A stretch of DNA of 64,000 nt from an uncultured Phaeodactylibacter sp. (lineage in GTDB: Bacteria; Bacteroidota; Bacteroidia; Chitinophagales; Saprospiraceae): positions 124,001 through 188,000 of the forward strand of contig CAJXNH010000002.1 in the NCBI GenBank assembly GCA_913057245.1, in the 5' to 3' direction. How positions within the stretch are numbered: position 1 is the first letter of the stretch; every line of letters begins with the position of its first letter. The notes under the pieces are model-generated. The model did not search any database, was not told the origin of the DNA, and saw nothing but the letters and a program-made list of their open reading frames with translations. Position numbers and translations under genes: made by a program. Below, in pieces: positions 45,854 through 54,863 of the stretch.

Positions 45854-45893
45854 GGTTTTGGGTGTAAAAGGTTTGGTATCAGAATATGTCTGC

Positions 45894-45925
45894 AAGCTAC
45901 AGGGATATCCCCGGCAGGAAGCTAC
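45894..45925. promoter_or_regulatory. Palindrome between direct repeats in the kinase/exporter intergenic region
   Basis: GGGATATCCC (45902-45911) is a perfect palindrome. It is flanked by two copies of AAGCTAC (45894-45900 and 45919-45925), 25 nt apart. It lies 41-72 nt upstream of the MMPL start and about 110 nt upstream of the kinase start. It is a candidate site for the LuxR-type regulator at the end of the operon. Confidence 0.4.
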
Positions 45926-45975
45926 CCGTTCGGATAGTTTTGAGAGAAGAGCGTGCAAACTGAGGAGATATGCCC

Positions 45976-45983
45976 TATCTTCA
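45976..45983 (+). promoter_or_regulatory. Candidate -7 box of the histidine kinase gene
   Basis: TATCTTCA, 50 nt before the ATG at 46034. It is a variant of TAnnTTTG and similar to the boxes at 29301, 32734 and 50289. Confidence 0.3.
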
Positions 45984-46033
45984 TGGGGTGATTTTGATTT
46001 CCCAACCCTCTATAACCTGGAAACCGACCTCCG

Positions 46034-47923
46034 ATGAAAAAACAATTCCTTCTGATGCTTTGCCTCGCCATTGTATCTGTTCTGCACGCTCAGAAAAGCG
46101 AGGTACAGCTTGCTATTGACTCCTTATTGGATGTAGCCTGGGCAAAGGGCCGGTCTCAGCCCGGAGAGAGCCTGCGCGTCCTTGAGGATATCGAAAGTTT
46201 GTACACGGAAGACAGCAGCCGTTATAAAGAGGACGTGGTTTGGTATTATTACGGCATCTTCAACAAGAACCTGAACCGGTTTGAAGAGAGTGAGGCTTAC
46301 TTCAACCGTTACGAGGCTTTTCATCGGGCTGCGAAACATCCCCGGCTGGTAGCTGCCGTCAATATGGCTAAGGCCAATTTGTATTCTGATATGGGGGATT
46401 TTGCCCGCAGCATGGAGGCTGTCATAGATGCCTACCGCGCTTATGAGTCTGTACAGGATACCGCTGGCATGTTGGCTACCGGCAACAAACTGGGTGCGCT
46501 ATACACTGAGGCCGACCGCATGCAGGACGCGATTGCACAGCTGACTGAAACCTTAGCACTGGCCCGTTCCTCTGGGAATGAGATGCATGAACAGATTGCA
46601 TACACCAATTTGGGCGTCGCTTATGAAAATCAGGGGGATTTCAGCAAAGCTTATACCTACTACGAGCGGGCTTACCAAATCGGCGAGGCCAAAGAGGGCG
46701 ACTACGACAAAGTCCTCAACCGCTATAATATGGCGCACATTCTCACCCAAATGGACAAGTGGAAAGCTGCGGCGCCCTACGCCGAAGCCTGTGCCCGCCT
46801 CGCTGATTCCATTAATGTTCCGGACCTGAGTGCGGCCAGCCGCCGCCTGCTGGCCGACTTTCTGATTGAGGAAGGGCAGTACGAACGCAGCATCAGTATG
46901 TTATTGCCGCAAACGGATTCTACCTATTCTATGGGGCTGAAAGACCGGGCTGAGGCCTACGAACTGCTGGTCAAAGCCTATCGGCAGACCGGAGACTACC
47001 GGCGTGGCTTCGAAGCGCTGGAGCAATTCAAAACCCTGAGCGACAGCGTTACGGGCATAGAGCGGCTCAACCGCATTAATGAATTGTCTGCGCAGTACGA
47101 GACGGAAAAAAAGCAGCAGCAAATTGCTATGCTTGACCTGGAAAACCAAACCGCCAGAGCCGTCATCAGCCAGAAAAACCGGACGATTACCATTGGGATT
47201 GTTGGGTTGGTGCTTATCACGGGGCTGAGTATCTTCCTTTATGGGCTGTACCGCAAGTACCGCCGTCAGCAGGAGCAGCTGGCGGTTGCGCTGGAAGAGA
47301 AAGAGTACCTTATTAAGGAAATTCACCACCGCGTGAAGAATAATCTTCAGATTATCTCCAGCCTTCTGCAATTGCAGGCCCGCTATATCGAGGAGCCCTC
47401 CGCCCTGGAAGCTCTGAGCGACGGGGAAAACCGGGTACGCTCTATGTCGATTATCCATCACCACTTGTATACTGGAGAAAACCTGAGTAAAGTCAACCTG
47501 CCGGAGTATATAGCCAATCTCTGCAGCAACCTGGAGGCCTCCTACCGGCCTAGAGATGAGACCATTATGCTGCACCAGGAAGTGCCCAACCTACTGCTGG
47601 ATGTCTCTGTGATGATTCCGCTCGGCCTGATTCTCAATGAACTCCTGACTAATGCTTACAAGTATGCCTTTGAGGGATTACAAAAGGGTAATATCTGGGT
47701 CAGCATTGAAGAAACGGGTGGGCGCCTGCTCGTTGAAGTGAAGGATGATGGTGTGGGCATGCATCCGGAAACGGTTCAGAAAGGCTTCGGTTCCCGCCTT
47801 ATCCGGGCTTTTTTACGGAAACTGGAAGCGGAAATGGAAAGCAGTCAGCCGGAGAAAGGAACCGCCATTCGGATTCTGATCCCCAATTATATCCGGAACA
47901 GCGCCTTGCAGCAAACGGGTTAA
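46034..47923 (+). CDS. TPR-containing sensor histidine kinase (HisKA_2 type)
   Basis: 629-residue membrane kinase. After a signal peptide there are about eight TPR-like helical repeats in the periplasm (residues 60-340), a coiled-coil (345-380), one membrane helix (about 385-405), and a HisKA_2 dimerisation domain with the phospho-acceptor region KEIHHRVKNNLQIISSLLQLQ (His431 or His432). The HATPase domain has the N box LNELLTNAYKYAF and the G1 box DDGVGM. It is divergent from the MMPL operon, whose last gene is a LuxR-type response regulator, so the two probably form one system controlling export. A strong terminator follows. Confidence 0.92.
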   Translation: MKKQFLLMLCLAIVSVLHAQKSEVQLAIDSLLDVAWAKGRSQPGESLRVLEDIESLYTEDSSRYKEDVVWYYYGIFNKNLNRFEESEAYFNRYEAFHRAAKHPRLVAAVNMAKANLYSDMGDFARSMEAVIDAYRAYESVQDTAGMLATGNKLGALYTEADRMQDAIAQLTETLALARSSGNEMHEQIAYTNLGVAYENQGDFSKAYTYYERAYQIGEAKEGDYDKVLNRYNMAHILTQMDKWKAAAPYAEACARLADSINVPDLSAASRRLLADFLIEEGQYERSISMLLPQTDSTYSMGLKDRAEAYELLVKAYRQTGDYRRGFEALEQFKTLSDSVTGIERLNRINELSAQYETEKKQQQIAMLDLENQTARAVISQKNRTITIGIVGLVLITGLSIFLYGLYRKYRRQQEQLAVALEEKEYLIKEIHHRVKNNLQIISSLLQLQARYIEEPSALEALSDGENRVRSMSIIHHHLYTGENLSKVNLPEYIANLCSNLEASYRPRDETIMLHQEVPNLLLDVSVMIPLGLILNELLTNAYKYAFEGLQKGNIWVSIEETGGRLLVEVKDDGVGMHPETVQKGFGSRLIRAFLRKLEAEMESSQPEKGTAIRILIPNYIRNSALQQTG

Positions 47924-48021
47924 TGTAGATTGGGATCTGGTCATATAATTCATCCAACAGGTCTGTTTTCTGAAGAATTCAGCTATTTTTACACATGTAG
48001 CCCAACAAAAAACGCGCACAA

Positions 48022-48064
48022 TCTAGTAGGCTTCGCTATTAATTAATGGCGAAGCCTATCTAGA
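48022..48064 (+). terminator. Hairpin terminator after the histidine kinase
   Basis: TAGGCTTCGC pairs with GCGAAGCCTA around an AT-rich centre; the outer TCTAG arms extend the stem with one bulge. The stem ends 18 nt before the next ATG, so it could also act as a leader structure for that gene. Confidence 0.65.
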
Positions 48065-48081
48065 AGCAAAATTCAATCGGT

Positions 48082-48564
48082 ATGAATCTCAGTTGGAAAA
48101 AAGGTATCTTCTCTTCGACCTACAAACTCTTCTCCGGAGAACAGGAAGCCGGCTACCTGAAGGATCGTACATGGAGCCGTAAAGCAGAAGGCGTGCTCAA
48201 TGAAACAAAAGTCTCTTTTCGGAGAAAGGGTGTTTTCAGTAACAAAGTAGAAACTACTGACACGGAGACCGGGGAAACGCTCGGGCAGATTGAAATGAGT
48301 ACCTGGAAAAACAAAGCCAGCATCACCCTGGGCGAAAAAATGCTCAAATGGAGGTTTTCCAATAACTGGAATACTAAATGGGAGTTGCTGGAGGATGGAA
48401 ATCCAATCGTCAAATACAAAAGCCGCACCTTTAGTGGTGGGGTCGAATCGCAGATTGAAGATGAGTTAATGATGCTGACCGGGCTTTTTATTTTCAATCA
48501 TTTCACCCAAATCCTGTTGACGATCACCACGGTCTCGACGCTCATAATCGTTTCAGGAAGTTAG
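48082..48564 (+). CDS. Unknown protein with C-terminal membrane segment
   Basis: 160 residues. The body is beta-rich with repeated short strands (YKLFSGEQEAGYLKD, GETLGQIEMSTWKNKASITLG, KWELLEDGNPIVKYK), a pattern reminiscent of LURP-one/tubby-like domains but not sufficient for assignment. A hydrophobic stretch near the C-terminus (LLTITTVSTLIIVSGS) may anchor it to the membrane. It is 95 nt upstream of a small membrane protein gene on the same strand. Nothing shows a link with the kinase upstream, from which it is separated by a terminator. Confidence 0.7.
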   Translation: MNLSWKKGIFSSTYKLFSGEQEAGYLKDRTWSRKAEGVLNETKVSFRRKGVFSNKVETTDTETGETLGQIEMSTWKNKASITLGEKMLKWRFSNNWNTKWELLEDGNPIVKYKSRTFSGGVESQIEDELMMLTGLFIFNHFTQILLTITTVSTLIIVSGS

Positions 48565-48659
48565 TAGTCATCAATGGGGTAAAGGTAATTCATCTCCGTT
48601 CAAAAGATTGATCGACCTTCCACTGATTTTTTCTGATTTCATCCTAAAAAGTTTAATAA

Positions 48660-48908
48660 ATGGCTAAACCAAAACTAACTAATCTATCCAAAGAAGAGTT
48701 GATGAAGAAAGCGAAAGGCCTGAAAACGATGATGAGCATTTCAATAGGGCTCGCCATTGCGTTGGCTTTTGCCGTCACACAGGGTTACTTGAAAACCGGG
48801 GAACTGGACTGGGCGATCCTGACCATAGCGATTTGTACACTGGCTTTGCCGGTTACTTCCTATTCAGAATTGAAAGCGGTCCGGGAAGAGTTATTGGCGA
48901 GGGGCTGA
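48660..48908 (+). CDS. Small two-helix membrane protein
   Basis: 82 residues with a charged start (MAKPKLTNLSKEELMKKAKG), then two hydrophobic helices (MMSISIGLAIALAFAV and WAILTIAICTLALPVTSY) and a charged tail. No family is recognised beyond small integral membrane proteins common in Bacteroidota. A GC-rich bidirectional terminator follows 26 nt after its stop. Confidence 0.7.
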   Translation: MAKPKLTNLSKEELMKKAKGLKTMMSISIGLAIALAFAVTQGYLKTGELDWAILTIAICTLALPVTSYSELKAVREELLARG

Positions 48909-48934
48909 ATCGGGAGCAGGGTAAGGCAGTTGGT

Positions 48935-48966
48935 CTCAGGCGGCGGCCGTGCCACCGCCGCCTGAG
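48935..48966. terminator. Bidirectional GC-rich terminator
   Basis: CTCAGGCGGCGG and CCGCCGCCTGAG form a perfect 12-bp stem with an 8-nt loop, between the convergent genes ending at 48908 (+) and 48977 (-). There is no T-tract. Confidence 0.8.
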
Positions 48967-48976
48967 CGGTCAGTGT

Positions 48977-50125
48977 CTACGGGAATTCAACTCCGTAGTA
49001 GTCTTTGACGAAGTTACGAGCGTCCGTTCGGTTATCCAGGAACGTATTGCAAGCCTTAATCGCCAGGTCAATGGCAGCCTGATCTGCAAAATTGCCATTT
49101 GGCATTGGAGCCCCGGTCAAAGTTTCGTATTGTTCCGCGAACCAGTTGGGTACGGGCTGATAGGGCAGGTCGGGAGCAAAGGCATAGCCATTTTCGCGCA
49201 TGCGTTCTACTAATTCAAACATGGTATTGACGGTAGATTCGTCAAAATCGGAAGTATTGGGATTATCGCCCGGTTTTTTGGCGTCCGGGTGATTGAAGTA
49301 CCTGCCACGAAGCTGGTCTTCCTGCGCCTCATCGGGGTGGTGGAGGGTGAGGAACAGCCAGGCCAAATTGTCTCTAATGCCACGGTTGGCAATGGATCCG
49401 GAATTTTCAGCATCCAGAAAAGAGGCATAGTCATGCATGACATATAGCGTTTGAAGTAGAATTTGGAGGATTTGGGCATTTTTAGACGGAGGGGTGATTT
49501 CGGAAACCAGGTAACTGATTTCCGCCGCTTCATTGAACCATTCAGCGCGCATATCTTTTCCATCGCTGCCTTTGAAAAGGCTCGCCCAACTGTACACCCG
49601 GCGGTCAACGGTGGTCATGGAGGAGGCATTGATTCCCCCGGCAGGTGGGCTATCCGTAATAATCAATCTTCTGACGTTTTGAGCAAGCATACTAAATACG
49701 GATTCAGAGACTGATTTTACCAATTCATTAGAGTGATTGACAGTGGTCAGCAGCAACCGGGCGGTGTTGGGATCATTGTTGACCTTAAATTGAAAATCAG
49801 GGTCTTGCAATAAAGTGAGGCGTTCCTGTATCAGGTTTTCGGGGACCTGAGCGGCGGACAGCTCCTGAGCGATCTCTTCCAGAAGTGCCGGGTCATCAAA
49901 TCCTTCAAAGGCAGGATTCTCCAAAGCAGTTGAAACCGTCCACCCGCCATGAAGCATTGAGTTGCTGATTTTGTCGGGGAGGTCAGGGGCAGCAGGCTGA
50001 TGAGGTGCCCATTTGCTCCAGATAACGGGCCCGGTGGGGGCCACAGTTTCTTCCTCTTTCGTACAGGAGGATAAGGTGGAAAGGCCCAGGATCAGCGCCA
50101 TAAAAGGGTAAAGCAAGTTTTTCAT
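48977..50125 (-). CDS. Lipoprotein of unknown function
   Basis: 382 residues, lipobox LSTLSSC. The mature protein is mainly helical, with stretches such as LLEEIAQELSAAQVPENLIQERL and NAQILQILLQTLYVMHDYASFLD. No catalytic motif is obvious and no family is recognised. The gene is monocistronic, with a shared terminator at its 3' end. Confidence 0.75.
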   Translation of the reverse strand: MKNLLYPFMALILGLSTLSSCTKEEETVAPTGPVIWSKWAPHQPAAPDLPDKISNSMLHGGWTVSTALENPAFEGFDDPALLEEIAQELSAAQVPENLIQERLTLLQDPDFQFKVNNDPNTARLLLTTVNHSNELVKSVSESVFSMLAQNVRRLIITDSPPAGGINASSMTTVDRRVYSWASLFKGSDGKDMRAEWFNEAAEISYLVSEITPPSKNAQILQILLQTLYVMHDYASFLDAENSGSIANRGIRDNLAWLFLTLHHPDEAQEDQLRGRYFNHPDAKKPGDNPNTSDFDESTVNTMFELVERMRENGYAFAPDLPYQPVPNWFAEQYETLTGAPMPNGNFADQAAIDLAIKACNTFLDNRTDARNFVKDYYGVEFP

Positions 50126-50288
50126 AGCTAATCGTTTTAGGTGTTAACAGGAAGGGCAGAGCCCATTTTATATAAAAACAGACTCCTTTTAATTACTTTA
50201 TGTTTCTGTCGGCCAAGAGCTTAACGCATTTTTAAAATTTTCCTTAGCATTTTCTTAAAGGAGGGATGGTCTGATGCTTTGAAAGCGG

Positions 50289-50296
50289 TATCTTCA
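50289..50296 (+). promoter_or_regulatory. Candidate -7 box of the GH29/EEP pair
   Basis: TATCTTCA, 21 nt before the ATG at 50318, similar to the boxes upstream of three other plus-strand genes in the window. The -33 element is not clear. Confidence 0.3.
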
Positions 50297-50317
50297 AGGT
50301 AGAATACAAAAGCGTCT

Positions 50318-52558
50318 ATGTCACGACTATTACTCCCTTTACTGGCCTTGAGCTGGCTTGGAGCTTGCACCCCAAGTGACCCTACAGACTTGTTGATGCC
50401 CACTGCAAGCACTATCGAAGTTGACTCCGATGATACGCCTGATTCCATCCTTCTGAAAGCTGCCCATGTGGTGCCTACGCCCAATCAGTGCGCTGCTCTG
50501 CGCAATGAGTTCATCGCCTTTATCCACTTTGGCCCCAATACCTTTACCCGGATGGAGTGGGGGACGGGAATGGAAGATCCACAGATTTTCGACCTCAAAA
50601 ATCTGGATACCGACCAATGGTGCAGGGCTATGAAGGCAGCTGGCATGAAACGGGTCATTTTTACCGCGAAGCACCATGATGGATTTTGCCTTTGGCAAAC
50701 GCGGTACACTAATCATGGTATCATGTCTTCGTCTTATCAGAATGGGAAAGGGGATGTCATGCGGGCGCTTGCTGAGTCCTGTCGCAAATTCGGTCTTCAG
50801 CTTGGCGTTTACCTGTCTCCGGCTGACCTTTATCAAATTGAACACCCGGAAGGCTTGTATGGTAACCTGAGTGAAGCAACTGAGCGGGTAATCCCACGGT
50901 CAGTACCAGGACGACCATTCCATGGTACGACTACTTTCAGGTTTAAAGTGGACGACTACAACGAATATTTTCTCAATCAGCTTTTTGAGCTACTGACCGA
51001 GTACGGTCCTATCCATGAGGTATGGCTGGATGGCGCCCACCCGAAGCGCAAAGGCGGGCAGCAGTACGATTACCTGGCGTGGAAGGAACTAATTCAACAA
51101 CTGGCACCGGAAGCCGTGGTCTTTGGCCGGCAGGATGTCCGCTGGTGTGGGAATGAAGCCGGGAAAACCCGCAATACGGAGTGGAACATCATACCTTACG
51201 AAGAAGATCCCCGCCAAATGAACCACTTCAGCGACCTGACAGCAGAAGCCATTGGTGAACGGGAGCAGCTGGCCAATGGGCGCTACCTGCACTACCAAAT
51301 GGCAGAAACCAACACTTCTATCCGGGAGGGCTGGTTCTACCGGGATGATACGAAGCAGCGGGTGCGCAGCGCAGATGATGTCTACGACATGTACGAACGT
51401 TCCGTGGGCGGTAATTCTATCTTCCTGCTAAATATCCCCCCTAACCGGGAAGGGCGGTTCTCTGATAAGGACGTGGCTGTGCTCGAAGAAGTTGGGAAAC
51501 GGATTCAGGAAACGTATGGAGCCGATCTTCTGGAGAGGGCTGCAGGTCCGGCAGAGGTGCTGTATAATGACCCTGCGACTTTCCAGTTGCTTGCCAAAGG
51601 CGATAGCGCCATCATCCTCGAAGCCCCCGAACCCATAACCATCAACCGGTTCCGCATTCAGGAATCGATTGCCACGCATAGCGAAAGAGTGGAGGCTCAT
51701 GCGCTATATGCCTGGCAGAATGGACAATGGGAACACCTTGCAGCAGCCAGCAATATTGGTTATCAGCGCATCCTGCGATTTCCGGAGGTGACTGCGCAGC
51801 GGTTTAAGCTTGTCGTATCGGCCTGGCGGCTGCCCCCGGCTATTGCGAGGGTTTCCGCTCATTACTACCGGTCCCGTCCGCCGCAGTTGGTTATCAGTAG
51901 GGACAGCACGGGGCAAGTCCACATCCAACCTAAGCCGCACGATTTTGGGTGGAAGCCTCACGGGGAAGATGTAGCGGGCAACCTCAACCGGGGATATGCC
52001 ATTCACTATACCACTGACGGATCAACGCCCGGTGAAGAAGCGATTCGGTATTCCTCGCCTTTTATACAATCTTCAGGAGTGGTGAAAGCGCAGGCAATCG
52101 CAGCCCGGGAGCAGGGGAGTGTAGCTGCCGCTGTGTTTGGACTGCTCAAAACGGATTGGACGGTCCTCCACGCCGATAGTGAGGAAGTCGGCTATGAAGC
52201 CGCCCTGGCTTTCGATGGCGACTCAAAAACTTCCTGGTGCCCGAAGCCCTCTCCGGAGCCCCACTATCTGACGATTGATCTGGGTCGTGAGCATACCCTG
52301 ACTGGTTTTGCCTACACTCCGCCAGCCGACAGAAGCCTTAGCAAGCTGGAAGGCGGGCAGGTGGAAACCAGCCTTGATGGTAAATACTTCATGCCGGGAG
52401 AAACTTTCCGGTTTGGGAACCTGATGAATGATCCGACTCAACGGATGCACTACTTCAAGGAACCTGTGAAAGCCCGGTATTTAACCCTCAACGTGAATCA
52501 GGCAACTGGCGATGGGCGGGCGGCTTGTATGGCAGAAATTGATATCCTGGCGGATTAA
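50318..52558 (+). CDS. GH29 alpha-L-fucosidase with chitobiase-like and discoidin domains
   Basis: 746-residue lipoprotein (LSWLGAC, Cys17). The GH29 barrel has FIAFIHFGPNTF (65-76), KHHDGF (118-123) and the nucleophile Asp238 in EVWLDGAHPK. After the barrel are a beta-sandwich, a chitobiase-C-like segment (YAIHYTTDGSTP, about 565-610) and an F5/8-type C domain (SKTSWCPKPSPEPHYLTIDLG, about 630-745) that probably binds glycans. It belongs to a different subgroup from the short GH29 at 23935 and lies outside the main PUL. An endonuclease/exonuclease/phosphatase-type protein gene follows 24 nt downstream. Confidence 0.92.
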   Translation: MSRLLLPLLALSWLGACTPSDPTDLLMPTASTIEVDSDDTPDSILLKAAHVVPTPNQCAALRNEFIAFIHFGPNTFTRMEWGTGMEDPQIFDLKNLDTDQWCRAMKAAGMKRVIFTAKHHDGFCLWQTRYTNHGIMSSSYQNGKGDVMRALAESCRKFGLQLGVYLSPADLYQIEHPEGLYGNLSEATERVIPRSVPGRPFHGTTTFRFKVDDYNEYFLNQLFELLTEYGPIHEVWLDGAHPKRKGGQQYDYLAWKELIQQLAPEAVVFGRQDVRWCGNEAGKTRNTEWNIIPYEEDPRQMNHFSDLTAEAIGEREQLANGRYLHYQMAETNTSIREGWFYRDDTKQRVRSADDVYDMYERSVGGNSIFLLNIPPNREGRFSDKDVAVLEEVGKRIQETYGADLLERAAGPAEVLYNDPATFQLLAKGDSAIILEAPEPITINRFRIQESIATHSERVEAHALYAWQNGQWEHLAAASNIGYQRILRFPEVTAQRFKLVVSAWRLPPAIARVSAHYYRSRPPQLVISRDSTGQVHIQPKPHDFGWKPHGEDVAGNLNRGYAIHYTTDGSTPGEEAIRYSSPFIQSSGVVKAQAIAAREQGSVAAAVFGLLKTDWTVLHADSEEVGYEAALAFDGDSKTSWCPKPSPEPHYLTIDLGREHTLTGFAYTPPADRSLSKLEGGQVETSLDGKYFMPGETFRFGNLMNDPTQRMHYFKEPVKARYLTLNVNQATGDGRAACMAEIDILAD

Positions 52559-52582
52559 TTTTAACTTTTTAATCCCTCTTTT

Positions 52583-53503
52583 ATGCTTCGAATGCTTGGT
52601 ATACTGCTCTTGATGACGGGTTGGATTTTAGGGTATGCGCAGGGCCCTGTAGTGGAATTCAAGGTTATGGCGTGGAATATCCTTCACGGTGGGAATGACC
52701 TGAAAGATGGGCAGGAAAGAGTAATTGAGATTATCCGCGAAATTGATCCCGATATTATCCTGATGGTGGAAACTTACGGCAGCGGGCCAGGGATTGCCGA
52801 AGCTTTAGGTTATCACTTTCACCTGATTGCCCCGGAAGGCACTCCACCTGATGAGGAGTCGGTGAATCTTTCCATCTTCTCAAGATTTCCATTCGGAAAG
52901 CGGATTGATACCTCATACCCATTTTACCTGGGTGGGCGTACCATAAGGATTGAGGGGCATGAAGTCAGGCTGTTTAGCAATTGGTTTCACTATTTGCCCT
53001 GGTTGGATGCCCCGGAAAAGGCAGGATGGACTGCCAACGAGCTGCTGGCCTGGGAAAAAAATGGGAAGCGGTACGAGATGCTGCAAAAGGTATTACCCTA
53101 TTTTGAGCGGTACGCAGCAGAAGGAGACCGTATCCCGATGATTGTTGGCGGCGATATGAATACGCCTTCTCATCTGGATTGGGGAGCGGCTACACAACAA
53201 TTGCATAATGGCTTGATCGTACCCTGGTACACCACCCGAAGCCTTGAAGATTTGGGGCTGATTGATGCCTTCCGAACGGTTCATCCCAATCCTCTGACTC
53301 ACCCCGGCATCACCTGGGACACCCCCAACGCTGTGGATGAGCATCGAATTGACTATGTATTTTACAAAGGTCAGGACCTGAAACCAGTATCTGCTCAGAC
53401 TTATTTTGCCCATTTTGGCGAAAGCCTGTTGCTGAATGGGAAGCAGATTCCTTACCCTTCGGATCATGGTATTGTAGTAACCACTTTCCAACTCAACCCA
53501 TAG
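52583..53503 (+). CDS. Endonuclease/exonuclease/phosphatase family protein, secreted
   Basis: 306 residues with a signal peptide. EEP-fold motifs are visible: VMAWNILHGG, IILMVETYG, GGDMNTPSH, HRIDYVF and the final PSDHGIV with the catalytic His. This fold covers nucleases, sphingomyelinase-like and phosphoester hydrolases, so the substrate cannot be inferred. It is directly downstream of GH29 and probably co-transcribed. Confidence 0.9.
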   Translation: MLRMLGILLLMTGWILGYAQGPVVEFKVMAWNILHGGNDLKDGQERVIEIIREIDPDIILMVETYGSGPGIAEALGYHFHLIAPEGTPPDEESVNLSIFSRFPFGKRIDTSYPFYLGGRTIRIEGHEVRLFSNWFHYLPWLDAPEKAGWTANELLAWEKNGKRYEMLQKVLPYFERYAAEGDRIPMIVGGDMNTPSHLDWGAATQQLHNGLIVPWYTTRSLEDLGLIDAFRTVHPNPLTHPGITWDTPNAVDEHRIDYVFYKGQDLKPVSAQTYFAHFGESLLLNGKQIPYPSDHGIVVTTFQLNP

Positions 53504-53585
53504 CCTATGAAAATCCGTTGGCACCACTTGCGGTTTCTATACACTGCGTTAAAGCAACCCCTGGACCTCCGCTTATGCTCAAAGC

Positions 53586-53774
53586 ATGCACATTGGCACG
53601 CCTGCCGGTACAGACCGGGCAGTAGTGGACAATTCCTATGACTTTTGCCTGATTGTTACGTTTGCATCTAAGATTGAGCATGACCAATATCAAAAGGAAC
53701 AGGTACACCTTGACTTTATTGAAAAGACGAAGGGTTTGTGGAACAAACTGCAGATTTATGATTCGGTGAGATAA
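53586..53774 (+). pseudogene. Remnant of a Dabb-domain (stress-responsive A/B barrel) protein
   Basis: 62 residues in frame, with the Dabb pattern SMHIGTPAGTDRAVVDNSYDF, LIVTFASKIEHDQYQ and HLDFIEKTKGLWNKLQIYDSV. Members are usually about 100-130 residues and start with a strand ending in HVVLFW; that half is missing. An ATG at 53507, directly after the upstream gene, is in another frame and gives no Dabb sequence. The gene is therefore a truncated or frameshifted remnant. The remainder of the 328-nt region between 53503 and 53832 shows no other gene. Confidence 0.65.
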
Positions 53775-53831
53775 CAACTGGCTTTTTTGATTAAGCTGTC
53801 AATCAGAATTTCACAGAATTGGTCAAGTCCT

Positions 53832-54740
53832 TTATCTGGCTATCAATAATTTACCTGTCTCGACGGACTGATGCTTAACCATTATTTTCCAGAAATAGAT
53901 GCCTTCAGGTAAGTTATCCAGTCTTGCAATGGATGCTGTAGATCCGGAGCGCAACTGTTCACGCTGGACTTCTTTACCAACGGCATCCACTAACATCCAT
54001 TCTGCGGTTTCATTGAAATGATTGGGATAGCTGCTCACTATGTTGATTTGAGCAGAGGCCGGGTTCGGGAAAATCCGGTAAGCCACTTCCTTAGGTTTTG
54101 AGTCATGGGTAGAAGTTGGCATGCATCCCGTTGAGCTTCCATATAACAAGCCCTCAACTGGGTCTGAATAGCAGGTCAGCTCGTCCCATACGAAAGGATC
54201 ACTAACGTAAAAAAAGGATGGGCTGATAAACATTCTGCAGTTGGGGTTTACGCCACCGAAGCCCTCATAGAGTAGTATATTGTCCACCCACTCGTTGATA
54301 TTTACCCGTCTGAGTGGTCCATCTTTTTCCGTCACTGTTACAGTTAAAGTGTCGATATCGTTACCTGTCCAGTACTTAGGCACCTCAATTTGCCACGATT
54401 CGCCCACATTCTTTTCAAAGTCCATTACAAGCTTGAAATCTGCTGAATCTCTGTCGTATCGGTAAATCTGATGCCCATTCTGGTGCACAATTAAGTTAGG
54501 GAGCAGGCTTGAGGTAGCCCACCAGTCCTGTTCAGGAATAATGGTGCAGTATTTACCCTGTATGATGGTATCTTCAGTCACTTTAGCTGTGTAGGAAAAC
54601 GGGTATCCCGGTGCACAGGGGAACCAGGCGGGCGAACATTGAACATAGCCTCCCCACTCAGCACCCAATGCACAAAAGGGGACTTGTCCAAGCAAAGCCG
54701 ATGAGATGAAGAAAGGGAGGATTAGCAGGAGCGGTTTCAT
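53832..54740 (-). CDS. T9SS cargo protein with type-A sorting domain
   Basis: 302 residues with a signal peptide. The N-terminal 200 residues have no recognised domain; cysteine-containing segments such as CSPAWFPCAPGYPF and CRMFISPSF suggest an extracellular fold. From about residue 220 a T9SS C-terminal sorting domain is present (AYRIFPNPASAQINIVSSYP, LPEGIYFWKI, GKLLIAR). It should be exported and either attached to the cell surface or released. Confidence 0.8.
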   Translation of the reverse strand: MKPLLLILPFFISSALLGQVPFCALGAEWGGYVQCSPAWFPCAPGYPFSYTAKVTEDTIIQGKYCTIIPEQDWWATSSLLPNLIVHQNGHQIYRYDRDSADFKLVMDFEKNVGESWQIEVPKYWTGNDIDTLTVTVTEKDGPLRRVNINEWVDNILLYEGFGGVNPNCRMFISPSFFYVSDPFVWDELTCYSDPVEGLLYGSSTGCMPTSTHDSKPKEVAYRIFPNPASAQINIVSSYPNHFNETAEWMLVDAVGKEVQREQLRSGSTASIARLDNLPEGIYFWKIMVKHQSVETGKLLIAR

Positions 54741-54863
54741 TTCACATGGGGTTGGAGCGAAAACAGGGCGTTGGCGTTTTCACTTGAATCCTATAATGCT
54801 AAACAATATACCAATAATTTCCATCGTTTGCCAGCAACTCTACGTCTTACAAATTGCAAAAGG

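Noticed and set aside
46034-47923. Kinase as a partner of the ToxR-like regulator at 54864
   Set aside because: That regulator has no receiver domain and is 7 kb away; the LuxR-type response regulator at the end of the divergent operon is a better partner.
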